A stretch of 64,000 nt of DNA from Pontiellaceae bacterium B12219 (lineage in GTDB: Bacteria > Verrucomicrobiota > Kiritimatiellia > Kiritimatiellales > Pontiellaceae). How positions within the stretch are numbered: position 1 is the first letter of the stretch; every line of letters begins with the position of its first letter. Made by a program: the position numbers and the translations under genes. A model generated the notes under the pieces. The model worked only from the letters and a program-made list of their open reading frames with translations. It searched no databases and was not told the origin of the DNA. This document shows positions 35,971 to 44,489 of this stretch, one piece after another. The stretch covers positions 1 through 64,000 of the forward strand of contig JARNMJ010000010.1 in NCBI GenBank assembly GCA_029432795.1, given 5' to 3'.

Positions 35971-38900
35971 TTACCGTGCGATCGGGTCGGCGCCGATTGT
36001 TCCGACGAGTTCGGCCAGAAAGGCATCGGTTTCAACATAGGCGAGTCGTTTTTCAACGGTTTCCAGCCGCTCTTTGCAGTTGAGCTGGTTGACTTCGGAG
36101 ACATTGTGTTTCTGGCTGATGAAGTCTTTCAGGTACTCAATATGGAGTCGGCAGGCAGCCGCTTTCCGGGCCTGTTTAATTTTCAGGCGTTCATGGTACC
36201 AGTCGCTGTCAATGACGGCATCGCGATCGAACAGATTCCGGATTTCCGGATCGTTGATGGTTTTGCCTTCGTAGGAACCGGTTGCCATAATATACACCAA
36301 CGCCTTTAGCGGCGGGATAAAGCTGTCAATCGATCCGTCCTCAATATAGCGCGTGGCGATCAGCTGCTGGGTTTCAACGATGTTGTTGATGCCATCGACA
36401 TACTCTTCCATATTCTGCAATTCAGGTTTGAGCATGTCTTCTTCAAATACTGTGCTGGGCACTTCGAAGATTTTTCCGACGTAGTCGTTAACAAAGGTTT
36501 CGGTGATGCGGTAGCCGAGGCGGCTGGCATATACCGTTTTTCCTTCGAACTCGAAGTCTTCCAGTTTTTCAAGCTGCCCGGCGGCGATCATATTTTTCGG
36601 ATCACGTTCGTGCACATTGAGTCGGCACCAGAGCTCCGGAATCAGAAGGCTGATATCGTGTTCAACTTTATGTTTTCTGCCGATGTAACCTGCCGCTGTG
36701 GTAAAGCCGTTGCTGCCGGTCAGGATGAACGAAAGCAGGGCGTTGTTCAGGTCGGCCGTGGAGGGCAGTGCATTGAAGGGGCCTTTGGTCAGAGCGCCTT
36801 CGGTGCCGGCGCCAGTGGTGGACGGCGATTTTCCGGTCAGGCTGCAGATGAAGTCCATGAACAGTTCCGGCAGTTCCTGGTAGTGGATCGGACCGTAAAC
36901 GGCGAGCGGACGGATGCCCGGTTCGGCCGGATTGTTACGGCGTCCCGGGAGAACGGCATTGACCGCCATATAGAGCGGATCGCCCGCTTTGATTTTGCGG
37001 AAAAGGCGGGCCGATATCAGGGCCAGATATTTCGGCATGCCGTCGATGAGATCCGGGCGGGTCTGCAGATAGCGTGGGTTTTTGGTCGGTACGCCATCGA
37101 CAATACGCGGGGATGCGGAATCCACAAACAGCTGTTCCTCATTTTTAGATTGCGCGGTTTTTTTGATCAGTTTGCGCATCGGCCGGGTGTACTGGTGATA
37201 CATGACCGAATGGTCGAGAATATCCTGCGCAACGTCTTTGGTCAGCGGTTCAAAATTGGAGAGAAAGTTATTCGGGCTGGCCAGATCGCTTTCCGCCTGT
37301 TTATCAAAACCGCGGTTTACGGCCTCGTCCGGGCGCTGGAAAAGGCGGAATTCGCAGTTTTCGACGATCTTCACGCTCTTGCTGTCAGCATAGGCCGGAT
37401 TCAGATCCTTCAACCGTTGCGAAGGGACCACGATGGAGGCGGAAATGTCGTCTTCCCACTGTATTTTTTCCGCCGGAATGAAGTCTGTCCGCAGTTTGCT
37501 GGTGCGCCAGATGCCATCGGTGTTCATGCCGATGCGCAGATAATTTCCGAGGGTTTTTCTGCCATCGAATTTCAGTTCATGGCCCTGTTCGCCGTTGATG
37601 AAATCAACGCCGAGGTGTGACCGCCAGTCGGAGCCCCATTCCAGCTTGTAGAACCGTTTGAGCAGGAAGACCAGCCCTTTGATACGGTTGGGAATGCTTT
37701 CGAGCCAGTCGTTGAATTCGTCAGTATTTTCTTCCGACGGATTCAGCAGTTTAATCACCGAGCCGAGCGATCGTTCGTTGCCGAGCAACGGGCGGGTGAC
37801 GTGGCTTGCATCGCGCGGCACTTTAAAGCGGGTGCTGAAATCGTGGTCCAGAATTTCCTGGACGGCATCGAGATCCTTTTCGAAATCGGCCATAAAAACG
37901 GAGCCGGAAATCATGGCATCGGTGAGGGACTTGGAAATCTCGGACTTTCCTCCACCGGAAACGGTGCAGGGTTTGTGGCAAAGAGTGCCTTCGGCAACGG
38001 TTCCTACCAGGCGCCAGGTGCCGGCGGAGGGGCTCTGCTGCAGTGTGACGCGATAGCCGGAAGGATAAATAAATACGCGGTCCTGCAAGAGCTTAAGGTG
38101 TTGCGTTTTGCCGGCTTTCGTCCAGGTGACACTCTGGTCGGGAATGCTGAATTCCGCCGTTTCCGGAACGAAGAAGACGTTCGGATGTTCAATATCCGTG
38201 GCATATCCTTCCGGGTGAATAGTGATGGCATCGCCCATCACGTGCAGCACATTGGCCATGGTATGGTTAAGGGCGGTCAGGGTGCCGTCGGGGGAGAAGC
38301 GTTCCGCCAGGTTATATTGGGGGAGAGCCAGCGCTCCGCCGGCATGTTCTTCCTCGCAAAGTCCGTAGAGGTTGGCCGCAAAACCGATCTGGGTTTTGAC
38401 TTCTTTTTTACAGTAACCAAAATAGTTGTCAGCAATCAGGGTAACTATCACTCCGCTTTCGTTGCGCGCTGTGACCTTGAATGGGGTGCCGTCGTTATAG
38501 AGTTCGTCCGGAGAGATCCAGCACATGCCGTCGCGTTTCTGCCGTTCGGTGGCATCGTCCACATAGGGCAGACCGAGTTCTTTCTTTTTCAGTCCGCAGA
38601 TGTGCGGCGCAAGAATGACGCAGCCGGTGTAGCCGGTCCAGGTGTTGGGTTCAAGGCCGGCATCGTTTTCGGGCAGGAAAGGATCGCCGGCATTGCCGAA
38701 GATGGACTCTACAAAATCGAGGTTACAGGCATAATTTCCCGGCGCGAAAAAGCGTACTTCCATATTCTTTTCCGGCAGAAATCCCGGAACATCCGGGCTG
38801 ACAATCGGGCGCAGCAGCAGGGAGAGGTGGCAGGCAGCTTTGTCTGCCTGGTCGGAGGTAAAGGGCAGTTCCATCTGGTCCTGCGGCGGAGCCAGAGCAA

Positions 38901-39420
38901 TTTCGAGCAGTTTGGCATAGGTTTTTTTCGGCACTTCCAGTTTGTCGGCCGGAACCGGGAAGCCTCCTTCAGCAATATGAAAAACGCCTTTCGTGGTGCG
39001 GCGGTCGTGTTTCGGATTATGCAGAACGCCCTGCTTAATGCGGTAGGATTCAATTCCGTTGGCGAGATAGGTTTCTTTGTGCGGCGGCAGCGAAAGTTCG
39101 CGGGCCAGGCCATGGCGATCCAGAGTTAGCGTGCGGTTCGGCAGCATGGGAACCTCTTCGCAGACATCGCCGAGATAGTCGTTCAGGAAGTGCTGAATCC
39201 GCTGGTCAACCGGGCAGAGATAGTCGTGCAGAATTCGGTTCTTTTCCTTGATGTTATTGATCAGATCAAGCGCAACATCCAGCTCGCGGCCGTCGCTTTT
39301 TTCATAAATCGGTTGATCCAGTGCAGACAGTTTCAGGTTGATATAGGAAATCATCGCCTTGCGGTGGGTTTTTGAGGCCATTTTGACCCCGATACCTAAT
39401 GATTTTTTCAAGTCTTTCAT
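35971..39420 (-). CDS. Pyrophosphate-dependent phosphoenolpyruvate carboxykinase (PPi-PEPCK)
   Basis: 1149 residues, the distinctive length of PPi-PEPCK, about twice that of ATP or GTP enzymes. It interconverts PEP + CO2 + phosphate and oxaloacetate + pyrophosphate. Conserved family stretches recalled from the Propionibacterium and Entamoeba enzymes include GVLHNPKHDRRTTKGVFHI (about 131), NLDFVESIFGNAGDPFLPEN, GVIVTLIADNYFGYCKKEVK, the P-loop-like CHKPCTVSGGGKSEISKS (about 482), RSLGSVIKLL, and ELPELFMDFICSLTGKSPST (about 845). GGAGA precedes the ATG at 39420. Standalone gene with terminator. It would give PEP-oxaloacetate conversion that spares ATP. Confidence 0.92.
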   Translation of the reverse strand: MKDLKKSLGIGVKMASKTHRKAMISYINLKLSALDQPIYEKSDGRELDVALDLINNIKEKNRILHDYLCPVDQRIQHFLNDYLGDVCEEVPMLPNRTLTLDRHGLARELSLPPHKETYLANGIESYRIKQGVLHNPKHDRRTTKGVFHIAEGGFPVPADKLEVPKKTYAKLLEIALAPPQDQMELPFTSDQADKAACHLSLLLRPIVSPDVPGFLPEKNMEVRFFAPGNYACNLDFVESIFGNAGDPFLPENDAGLEPNTWTGYTGCVILAPHICGLKKKELGLPYVDDATERQKRDGMCWISPDELYNDGTPFKVTARNESGVIVTLIADNYFGYCKKEVKTQIGFAANLYGLCEEEHAGGALALPQYNLAERFSPDGTLTALNHTMANVLHVMGDAITIHPEGYATDIEHPNVFFVPETAEFSIPDQSVTWTKAGKTQHLKLLQDRVFIYPSGYRVTLQQSPSAGTWRLVGTVAEGTLCHKPCTVSGGGKSEISKSLTDAMISGSVFMADFEKDLDAVQEILDHDFSTRFKVPRDASHVTRPLLGNERSLGSVIKLLNPSEENTDEFNDWLESIPNRIKGLVFLLKRFYKLEWGSDWRSHLGVDFINGEQGHELKFDGRKTLGNYLRIGMNTDGIWRTSKLRTDFIPAEKIQWEDDISASIVVPSQRLKDLNPAYADSKSVKIVENCEFRLFQRPDEAVNRGFDKQAESDLASPNNFLSNFEPLTKDVAQDILDHSVMYHQYTRPMRKLIKKTAQSKNEEQLFVDSASPRIVDGVPTKNPRYLQTRPDLIDGMPKYLALISARLFRKIKAGDPLYMAVNAVLPGRRNNPAEPGIRPLAVYGPIHYQELPELFMDFICSLTGKSPSTTGAGTEGALTKGPFNALPSTADLNNALLSFILTGSNGFTTAAGYIGRKHKVEHDISLLIPELWCRLNVHERDPKNMIAAGQLEKLEDFEFEGKTVYASRLGYRITETFVNDYVGKIFEVPSTVFEEDMLKPELQNMEEYVDGINNIVETQQLIATRYIEDGSIDSFIPPLKALVYIMATGSYEGKTINDPEIRNLFDRDAVIDSDWYHERLKIKQARKAAACRLHIEYLKDFISQKHNVSEVNQLNCKERLETVEKRLAYVETDAFLAELVGTIGADPIAR

Positions 39421-39512
39421 CGTAATCTCCGTTTATAGAGTGGGCTGTTGAGATCTGGAAAATAGGCGGGAATTTGCGAAAACCAAGCCAAATTGCCGAA
39501 TTTTTCGGTATT

Positions 39513-41108
39513 TTAATGTGACAAAAATGTTCCGCCGTGGGCGTTTGTATGCTTTCCGTTTTCCAATGCATGGAAGCCGTTCACAAACACATGTTCCATT
39601 CCTTCCGACAGTTGGTGGGGATCGGCATAGGTGGTTTTTTCCTTAATACGGGCGGGGTTGAAAATGAGAATATCGGCGGCGTAACCTTCTTTCAGAATTC
39701 CACGCTTTGGAAGATTGAACTGGGCCGCCGGAAGGCCGGTCATTTTATAGATTGCTTCTGAGAGCGGAACGGTTTTTCCATCCAGCGATGCCCGGAGAAA
39801 TTTCGTATGGCTTCCGTAAGCGCGGGGATGTGGATGGTCGTGGCTTAGGGGCCCCCAGGGTGCGCGCATGGAACCGTCGGACCCCAGGGAAACGTAGGGT
39901 TCAGCCAGTACGCGCCACATATTTTCGTCCGACATGCTGAAAAAGATGCCGCCGGTTTTCAGGTCGTCCTCATCGATCAGGTGCAGCACGGCATCGACCG
40001 GTTTCATTTTCAAGGCTTCGGCAACTTCCGGCAGATACTTTCCTTTAAAGGCTTCGAATTTGGTGGAGCCGACCATCACGTTGTCCCAATGGTCGTCCGG
40101 GTTATCGAGCAGTTCGGCGCGGATTTTGTTCCGAACGCTGGAATCGCGCAATCGTTCGAGAATGGCATCGCGCCCGCCATAGGTGGCCCATTGCGGGAGT
40201 ACAATATCGAGGTCGGTGCATCCTGCGGTGTAGGGATAGCGGTCGGATCCGATTTCCATGCGTTGCTTTGCATCGCGGATTTTTGCGAGGGCGGATTCGA
40301 GTTTTTTCCAATTTCCGGAGCCGGAGGCTTTCAGGTGGGAAATCTGGAGGCGGGCCCCGGAGCGTTCGGCAATGTCGATCGCTTCATCAATGGCTTCGAG
40401 CAGGCCGTCGGATTCGGAGCGCATATGGGTGGTATAGAGTCCGCCGTGTTTAGCGGCAATTTTTGAGAGCTCAATAATTTCTTCGCGTGGGACGGCTGAG
40501 CCCGGCGGGTAGGCGAGGCCGGAGCTGAGCCCGATGGCGCCTTCGTCGAAGGCCTGTTCCAGAGTTTGGAGCATGGTTTTCATTTCGTCCGGAGTGGCGG
40601 CGCGGGGTTCGTAGCCGCAGATACCGGCGTGCAGCGTGTTATGCCCGATCAAAAGCGCCACATTAATGGCCGGTTGTGCTTCGGCGTAGCGCTCGCGATA
40701 GTCCGCCACGGTTTTCCAGGGCGGATTGGCTGCAGGGGCAGGGCGGGAGTTGGGGGTGCGAAGGCGGGAGTAGTCTTTGTCGAGCCAGTCGGAGGGCATT
40801 TTATAGTCGCCGTTGAGCGGGGCGGCCGATGCGCCGCAGTTTCCGCAGATTTCGGTGGTGATGCCTTGATACACCTTTGATGCGGCGCCGGGTTCGAGCA
40901 GTAGATAGGTATCGGAATGGGAGTGTGCATCAATAAATCCGGGACAAACGGTTAATCCGGCGGCATCAACCGTTTTTTTTGCCTCCGAAGCCGAAAGTTC
41001 GCCCATTTTTGTAACAACTCCGTCGTTAATGCCTATATCACAGTGCTTTACGTTTTCTGGTGTTCCGTCGTATACGGCGCCGTTCGTGATTTTTATATCG
41101 AATTTCAT
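39513..41108 (-). CDS. N-acyl-D-amino-acid deacylase family amidohydrolase
   Basis: 531 residues from the Met at 41108 (MKFDIKITNGAVYDG); a TTG start at 41153 would add 15 residues. D-aminoacylase branch of the amidohydrolase superfamily: the small N-terminal beta domain, then the metal motif DAHSHSDTYLL, EICGNCGASAAPL, IGLSSGLAYPPGS, TTHMRSESDGLLEAI (His), LQISHLKASG (His) and SLGSDGSMRAPWGPLSH (Asp). These zinc enzymes remove N-acyl groups from D-amino acids or dipeptide-like molecules. It has no signal peptide. It stands alone and is divergent from the amtB operon, so a nitrogen-scavenging role is plausible but inferred. Confidence 0.88.
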   Translation of the reverse strand: MKFDIKITNGAVYDGTPENVKHCDIGINDGVVTKMGELSASEAKKTVDAAGLTVCPGFIDAHSHSDTYLLLEPGAASKVYQGITTEICGNCGASAAPLNGDYKMPSDWLDKDYSRLRTPNSRPAPAANPPWKTVADYRERYAEAQPAINVALLIGHNTLHAGICGYEPRAATPDEMKTMLQTLEQAFDEGAIGLSSGLAYPPGSAVPREEIIELSKIAAKHGGLYTTHMRSESDGLLEAIDEAIDIAERSGARLQISHLKASGSGNWKKLESALAKIRDAKQRMEIGSDRYPYTAGCTDLDIVLPQWATYGGRDAILERLRDSSVRNKIRAELLDNPDDHWDNVMVGSTKFEAFKGKYLPEVAEALKMKPVDAVLHLIDEDDLKTGGIFFSMSDENMWRVLAEPYVSLGSDGSMRAPWGPLSHDHPHPRAYGSHTKFLRASLDGKTVPLSEAIYKMTGLPAAQFNLPKRGILKEGYAADILIFNPARIKEKTTYADPHQLSEGMEHVFVNGFHALENGKHTNAHGGTFLSH

Positions 41109-41327
41109 AGCCGATATTCTACGCGAAACAGGAGGTAACCATAGGAAAAACAACGCTTTATTGAGAATATGGGTTATATTAAATACAAAAATGTAACACT
41201 GTATATCTAAAAAACATAAATGGTGTATGTGGCTGATTGATTTACAATAGGTGTTGGTTGGTTAAATATTTTTAAATGATTGATATGTATGCATTAACAA
41301 AATTATAAGTCCGCTGAATAACGCGCT
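41109..41327. other. AT-rich intergenic region upstream of the amtB promoter
   Basis: AT-rich spacer between the divergent amidohydrolase gene and amtB. Enhancer-type activator sites for the sigma-54 promoter would be expected here; I see no clear NtrC-type palindrome. No gene. Confidence 0.4.
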
Positions 41328-41343
41328 TGGCATACCTGTTGCA
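41328..41343 (+). promoter_or_regulatory. Sigma-54 (-24/-12) promoter of amtB-glnK
   Basis: TGGCAT-ACCTG-TTGCA matches the RpoN consensus TGGCAC-N5-TTGCA with one mismatch and exact spacing. The predicted start is about 12 nt downstream near 41355, leaving a leader of about 55 nt before the amtB ribosome site (AGGAGGA). Confidence 0.9.
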
Positions 41344-41410
41344 ATAAGGGCTTCCATAAGTCGCGGATAGGGTGTCCCGGCAATGTTAGAAACCTCTAGG
41401 AGGATGTACG

Positions 41411-42871
41411 ATGAAAATGAAGTGGATGAAAATCCCGGCATTAATGGCAGCGGCGATTGTGCTGGGACTAACCGTGCCGACTATGGCGCAGGACGCTGTG
41501 GAGGCAGAAGCGGTGGCTGTGGCTGCTGCGGAAATGGCAATGGATGCTGGAGTAACAGCAACTGATGCCGCTCTTACAGCGGAAGTGGCGCTGGAAGCGA
41601 CAGAAGAATCGGCATTTGATGCTGAAGTTATTGCCGGAGAGTGGGCATACGCCATTGATAATATGTTCTTATTGTTCTGTGCGGTGCTGGTGCTGTTTAT
41701 GCAGGCGGGATTTGCCTTGGTTGAGTCCGGTTTCAACAGCGCGAAGAACACGGTGAATATTCTGTTTAAAAACCTGATGGATTTGTCGATCGGCATGATT
41801 CTCTATTTTATCATCGGGTATGGCCTGATGTATCCGGGCGACGGCAACGGCTGGTTGGCCTTTGGCCAGTTCGGCATCGGCGGCAATGGAGCTGATATTG
41901 CTGAAGCGGGTGCTTTGACGCTGCAGGTGGACTGGTTGTTCCAGGTGGCCTTCGCGGCAACGGCTGCAACGATTGTTTCCGGTGCGGTTGCAGGTCGTCT
42001 TAAATTCAGTGCATATCTGGTGTACAGTGCGGTTCTGACTGCGATCATCTATCCGATTTCCGGCTATTGGAAATGGGGCGGCGGCTGGCTCGATCAGATG
42101 GGCTTCTACGATTTTGCCGGTTCTTTGGTGGTGCATGCCTGCGGTGGTTTTGCTGCTCTGGCGGCTGCCATTGTGCTCGGCCCGCGTATCGGACGCTTCG
42201 GTAAGGATGGTAAGCCCAGAGCAATGCCGGGCCATAACCTGCCGCTCGCTACATTGGGTGTCTTTATTCTGCTTATCGGCTGGTTTGGTTTCAACCCGGG
42301 CTCACAGTTGGCGATTGTCGGAAAAGACAATACCGAAGCGGTTACGCTGATTGCAGTGAATACGCTGCTGGCTGCCGGTGCCGGTGCGGTTCTCGCTATG
42401 ATCGTTACTTGGGTCATGCATAAAAAGCCGGATCTGACTATGGCGGCCAACGGAATCCTGGCCGGTCTGGTGGGCATCACTGCCAACTGCGACGGAGTAA
42501 CCAATGTGGAAGCCATCATCATTGGCTCAGTTGCCGGTATTCTGGTGGTCTTCGGGGTTAAGCTGCTCGACAAATTGCGGATTGATGATCCGGTTGGTGC
42601 CTTCCCTGTGCATGGTCTCTGCGGTGTCTGGGGCGGTATTGCCACAGCGCTCTTCGGTTCCTATGGCGACGGCTACGGAAACTGGGTGGCTCAGATCACC
42701 GGTTCCATTGCCATCCCGCTCTGGTCCTTCGTCACCATGTTCATTCTGTTCATGATCCTGAAAAAAGTCGGCATGCTCCGCGTCAGCAAGGAAGAAGAAC
42801 TCCGCGGGCTGGATATTGGCGAGCACGGCGAAGAAGCCTACCACGGTTTCCAGATCTTTACCTCTAACTAA
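41411..42871 (+). CDS. amtB: Ammonium transporter AmtB
   Basis: 486 residues. Signal peptide 1-26 (TVPTMA-Q), then a mature N-terminal extension of about 50 residues, very rich in Ala and Glu (DAVEAEAVAVAAAEMAMDAG), before the first membrane helix at about residue 82 (NMFLLFCAVLVLFMQAGFALVESG). Eleven helices follow. The twin His of the pore are in VVHACGGFAAL and FPVHGLCGVWGG, and the signature GFNPGSQLAI is present. It conducts ammonium as a trimer in the inner membrane and is blocked by GlnK. Sigma-54 promoter upstream, glnK 26 nt downstream. Confidence 0.97.
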   Translation: MKMKWMKIPALMAAAIVLGLTVPTMAQDAVEAEAVAVAAAEMAMDAGVTATDAALTAEVALEATEESAFDAEVIAGEWAYAIDNMFLLFCAVLVLFMQAGFALVESGFNSAKNTVNILFKNLMDLSIGMILYFIIGYGLMYPGDGNGWLAFGQFGIGGNGADIAEAGALTLQVDWLFQVAFAATAATIVSGAVAGRLKFSAYLVYSAVLTAIIYPISGYWKWGGGWLDQMGFYDFAGSLVVHACGGFAALAAAIVLGPRIGRFGKDGKPRAMPGHNLPLATLGVFILLIGWFGFNPGSQLAIVGKDNTEAVTLIAVNTLLAAGAGAVLAMIVTWVMHKKPDLTMAANGILAGLVGITANCDGVTNVEAIIIGSVAGILVVFGVKLLDKLRIDDPVGAFPVHGLCGVWGGIATALFGSYGDGYGNWVAQITGSIAIPLWSFVTMFILFMILKKVGMLRVSKEEELRGLDIGEHGEEAYHGFQIFTSN

Positions 42872-42897
42872 CCGGCTCATAGGAAAGGAGTATTAAA

Positions 42898-43239
42898 ATG
42901 AAACTGATAATTGCCTATGTGCAGCCTGAACAGCTCAACGAAGTGAAGCAGAGCCTGTACGAAAAAGAAGTCTATAAAATGTCTGTGACCAACGCCATGG
43001 GCTGCGGCCAGCAGAAAGGCTACCACGAAACCTATCGCGGCGCGGACATCGAGGTGAACCTGCTCAAGAAAGTTCGTATTGAGATCGCGGTGAACGATGC
43101 CTTTGTTGACACCACGGTGGAAGCCATCATTTCCGGTGCCCGCACCGGGAACATCGGTGACGGTAAGATCTTTATTCTGGATCTGCCGGAGTGCATTCGC
43201 ATCCGTACCGGAGAAAAAGGTCAGGATGCCGTAGGTTAA
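42898..43239 (+). CDS. glnK: P-II nitrogen regulatory protein GlnK-like
   Basis: 113 residues. Trimeric P-II protein that binds ATP/ADP and 2-oxoglutarate and plugs AmtB. Conserved: the B-loop [12 protein letters not shown] and the C-loop RIRTGE. The T-loop reads [24 protein letters not shown]: Gln39 and Tyr46 are kept, but position 51, the uridylylated Tyr in enteric P-II proteins, is Ile. So GlnD-type modification at that site is impossible; control would be by ligand binding only. The pairing with amtB supports GlnK over GlnB. Confidence 0.95.
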   Translation: MKLIIAYVQPEQLNEVKQSLYEKEVYKMSVTNAMGCGQQKGYHETYRGADIEVNLLKKVRIEIAVNDAFVDTTVEAIISGARTGNIGDGKIFILDLPECIRIRTGEKGQDAVG

Positions 43240-43249
43240 AGCGTGTTTT

Positions 43250-43316
43250 AGGGCGGTCGGGTCCGTGCGATTTCCTTTCGCATCCTCGAGGGACTTTACC
43301 GGGTCCGGCCGCCTGT
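43250..43316 (+). promoter_or_regulatory. Structured RNA between glnK and the porin gene
   Basis: GGCGGTCGGGTCCG at about 43252 can pair with CGGGTCCGGCCGCC at about 43300-43315, with an inner hairpin TGCGA-TTTCCT-TCGCA. There is no strong T-tract. It may be an attenuating or transcript-stabilising structure that sets porin levels apart from amtB-glnK. Confidence 0.5.
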
Positions 43317-43362
43317 TTAATTCAATCAAGTAAATAAACAGACAGATAGAAGGAGATTCAAA

Positions 43363-44094
43363 ATGAAAAAAATTATTACGACAACAATTGCTACTGGACT
43401 CGTTGCAGGTTTTGCATCCGCTCAGGTGAGTGTGACGATGGATGTGGCATCTGCATATGTATTTCGCGGTGTCACCCTGAATGATGGGGCGGTATTCCAG
43501 CCGGGTATCGAAGTTGCCGGTTTTGGTTTGGCGGAAGAGTATGGTTCCGTTGTGGCCGGAGCATGGGGTAACTGGGATTTTGATGACTACAATGGCGGAG
43601 GTCAGAAGGATACGTTCTCTGAAACGGACTGGTATGCATCGTACAGCCTGCCGGCTCTCGTTGATGGTCTCGATTTATTCATCGGATACTGTGAATACGG
43701 ATATGGTGCGGGATCAGCTGATAAAGAAGCAAATATCGGTGCCGGGTATGAAATCGCCGGAGTTGGTTTGGGCGTAACGTATTATCAGGGTGTAGGCGGT
43801 CTGATTGGAACGTCTTCCTATCTTGAGTTTGCTGCCGGGTATGGATATGACTTCACAGACGAACTGAGCGGATCTCTTGATGCCCGTATCGGTTTTGCTG
43901 ATCAGGACGGTGGTGAGTCAGGTTTCCAGGATTATGATATCGGTGCAAGTCTCGGCTATGTGCTTTCTGAAAGCTGGAGCGTTGGTGCTTCTGTTATGTA
44001 CATCGGACAGGGCGATGACAAAGTGCTGCCTGATGGAGTGGGCGCTTATGATGTCGACTTTGTCGGCATGGTTGGCCTGGCTTACGAAATGTAA
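43363..44094 (+). CDS. TorF-family putative porin, copy 1
   Basis: 243 residues with a signal peptide (1-20, GLVAGFASA-Q). Outer-membrane beta-barrel of the TorF putative porin type: an N-terminal strand with ASAYVFRGVTLND, alternating aromatic strands throughout, and a C-terminal 'VGLAYEM'. The conserved end, SVGASVMYIGQGDDKV...YDVDFVGM, is shared with the second porin at 55823. It lies downstream of amtB-glnK and ends in a terminator. Likely an outer-membrane channel for nitrogen-rich small molecules or ammonium; specificity is inferred from context only. Confidence 0.85.
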   Translation: MKKIITTTIATGLVAGFASAQVSVTMDVASAYVFRGVTLNDGAVFQPGIEVAGFGLAEEYGSVVAGAWGNWDFDDYNGGGQKDTFSETDWYASYSLPALVDGLDLFIGYCEYGYGAGSADKEANIGAGYEIAGVGLGVTYYQGVGGLIGTSSYLEFAAGYGYDFTDELSGSLDARIGFADQDGGESGFQDYDIGASLGYVLSESWSVGASVMYIGQGDDKVLPDGVGAYDVDFVGMVGLAYEM

Positions 44095-44120
44095 GAAACA
44101 CAGATTGTTCTGTTGTTCAA

Positions 44121-44147
44121 AGCGTCCCTGCGGGGGCGCTTTTTTTT
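44121..44147 (+). terminator. Intrinsic terminator of porin copy 1
   Basis: Stem AGCGTCCC/GGGGCGCT with a short loop and eight T. Nearly the same hairpin follows porin copy 2 at 56594. Confidence 0.94.
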
Positions 44148-44406
44148 ATGCCTTTAGCGGGTGGAGGCAATTTGTCTGGATTTTGTTGAGTTGTGTCTTG
44201 AGGGGGCATCATTGTGTGGCGCCATCTATTACATAGATGTTTGTTTTTGGAGTGCCTGATCAATATGAGCACATAATTGTATTTATTTGTTTTCGGTGAA
44301 GTTGTTGGAGCTCTTGTTGTTTTAGCGACAAAAGTATGGTGTAAGCTCATTATATATGGGTATTTAATGTTTTTTATAGTTGGGTTGATCTGTGGGTTCT
44401 TATCGA
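44148..44406. other. AT-rich upstream region of the guanidine/urea operon
   Basis: AT-rich spacer of about 260 bp. No reading frame is convincing, and I find no guanidine-I, -II or -III riboswitch motif that I recognise. It presumably carries activator sites for the sigma-54 promoter that follows. Confidence 0.4.
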
Positions 44407-44422
44407 TGGCGCGCTTCTTGCA
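44407..44422 (+). promoter_or_regulatory. Sigma-54 promoter of the guanidine/urea operon
   Basis: TGGCGC-GCTTC-TTGCA, matching TGGCAC-N5-TTGCA at all but one position with exact spacing. It is 68 nt before the first gene. An imperfect inverted repeat, TATAG-N5-CTGTA (44449-44463), lies just downstream of the expected start point and could be an operator. Confidence 0.9.
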
Positions 44423-44489
44423 TAGATTTGGATAATACTAAAAAAGTATATAGTAGTACTGTAGAGGATGAGGAACCCAAATCAGGAGC

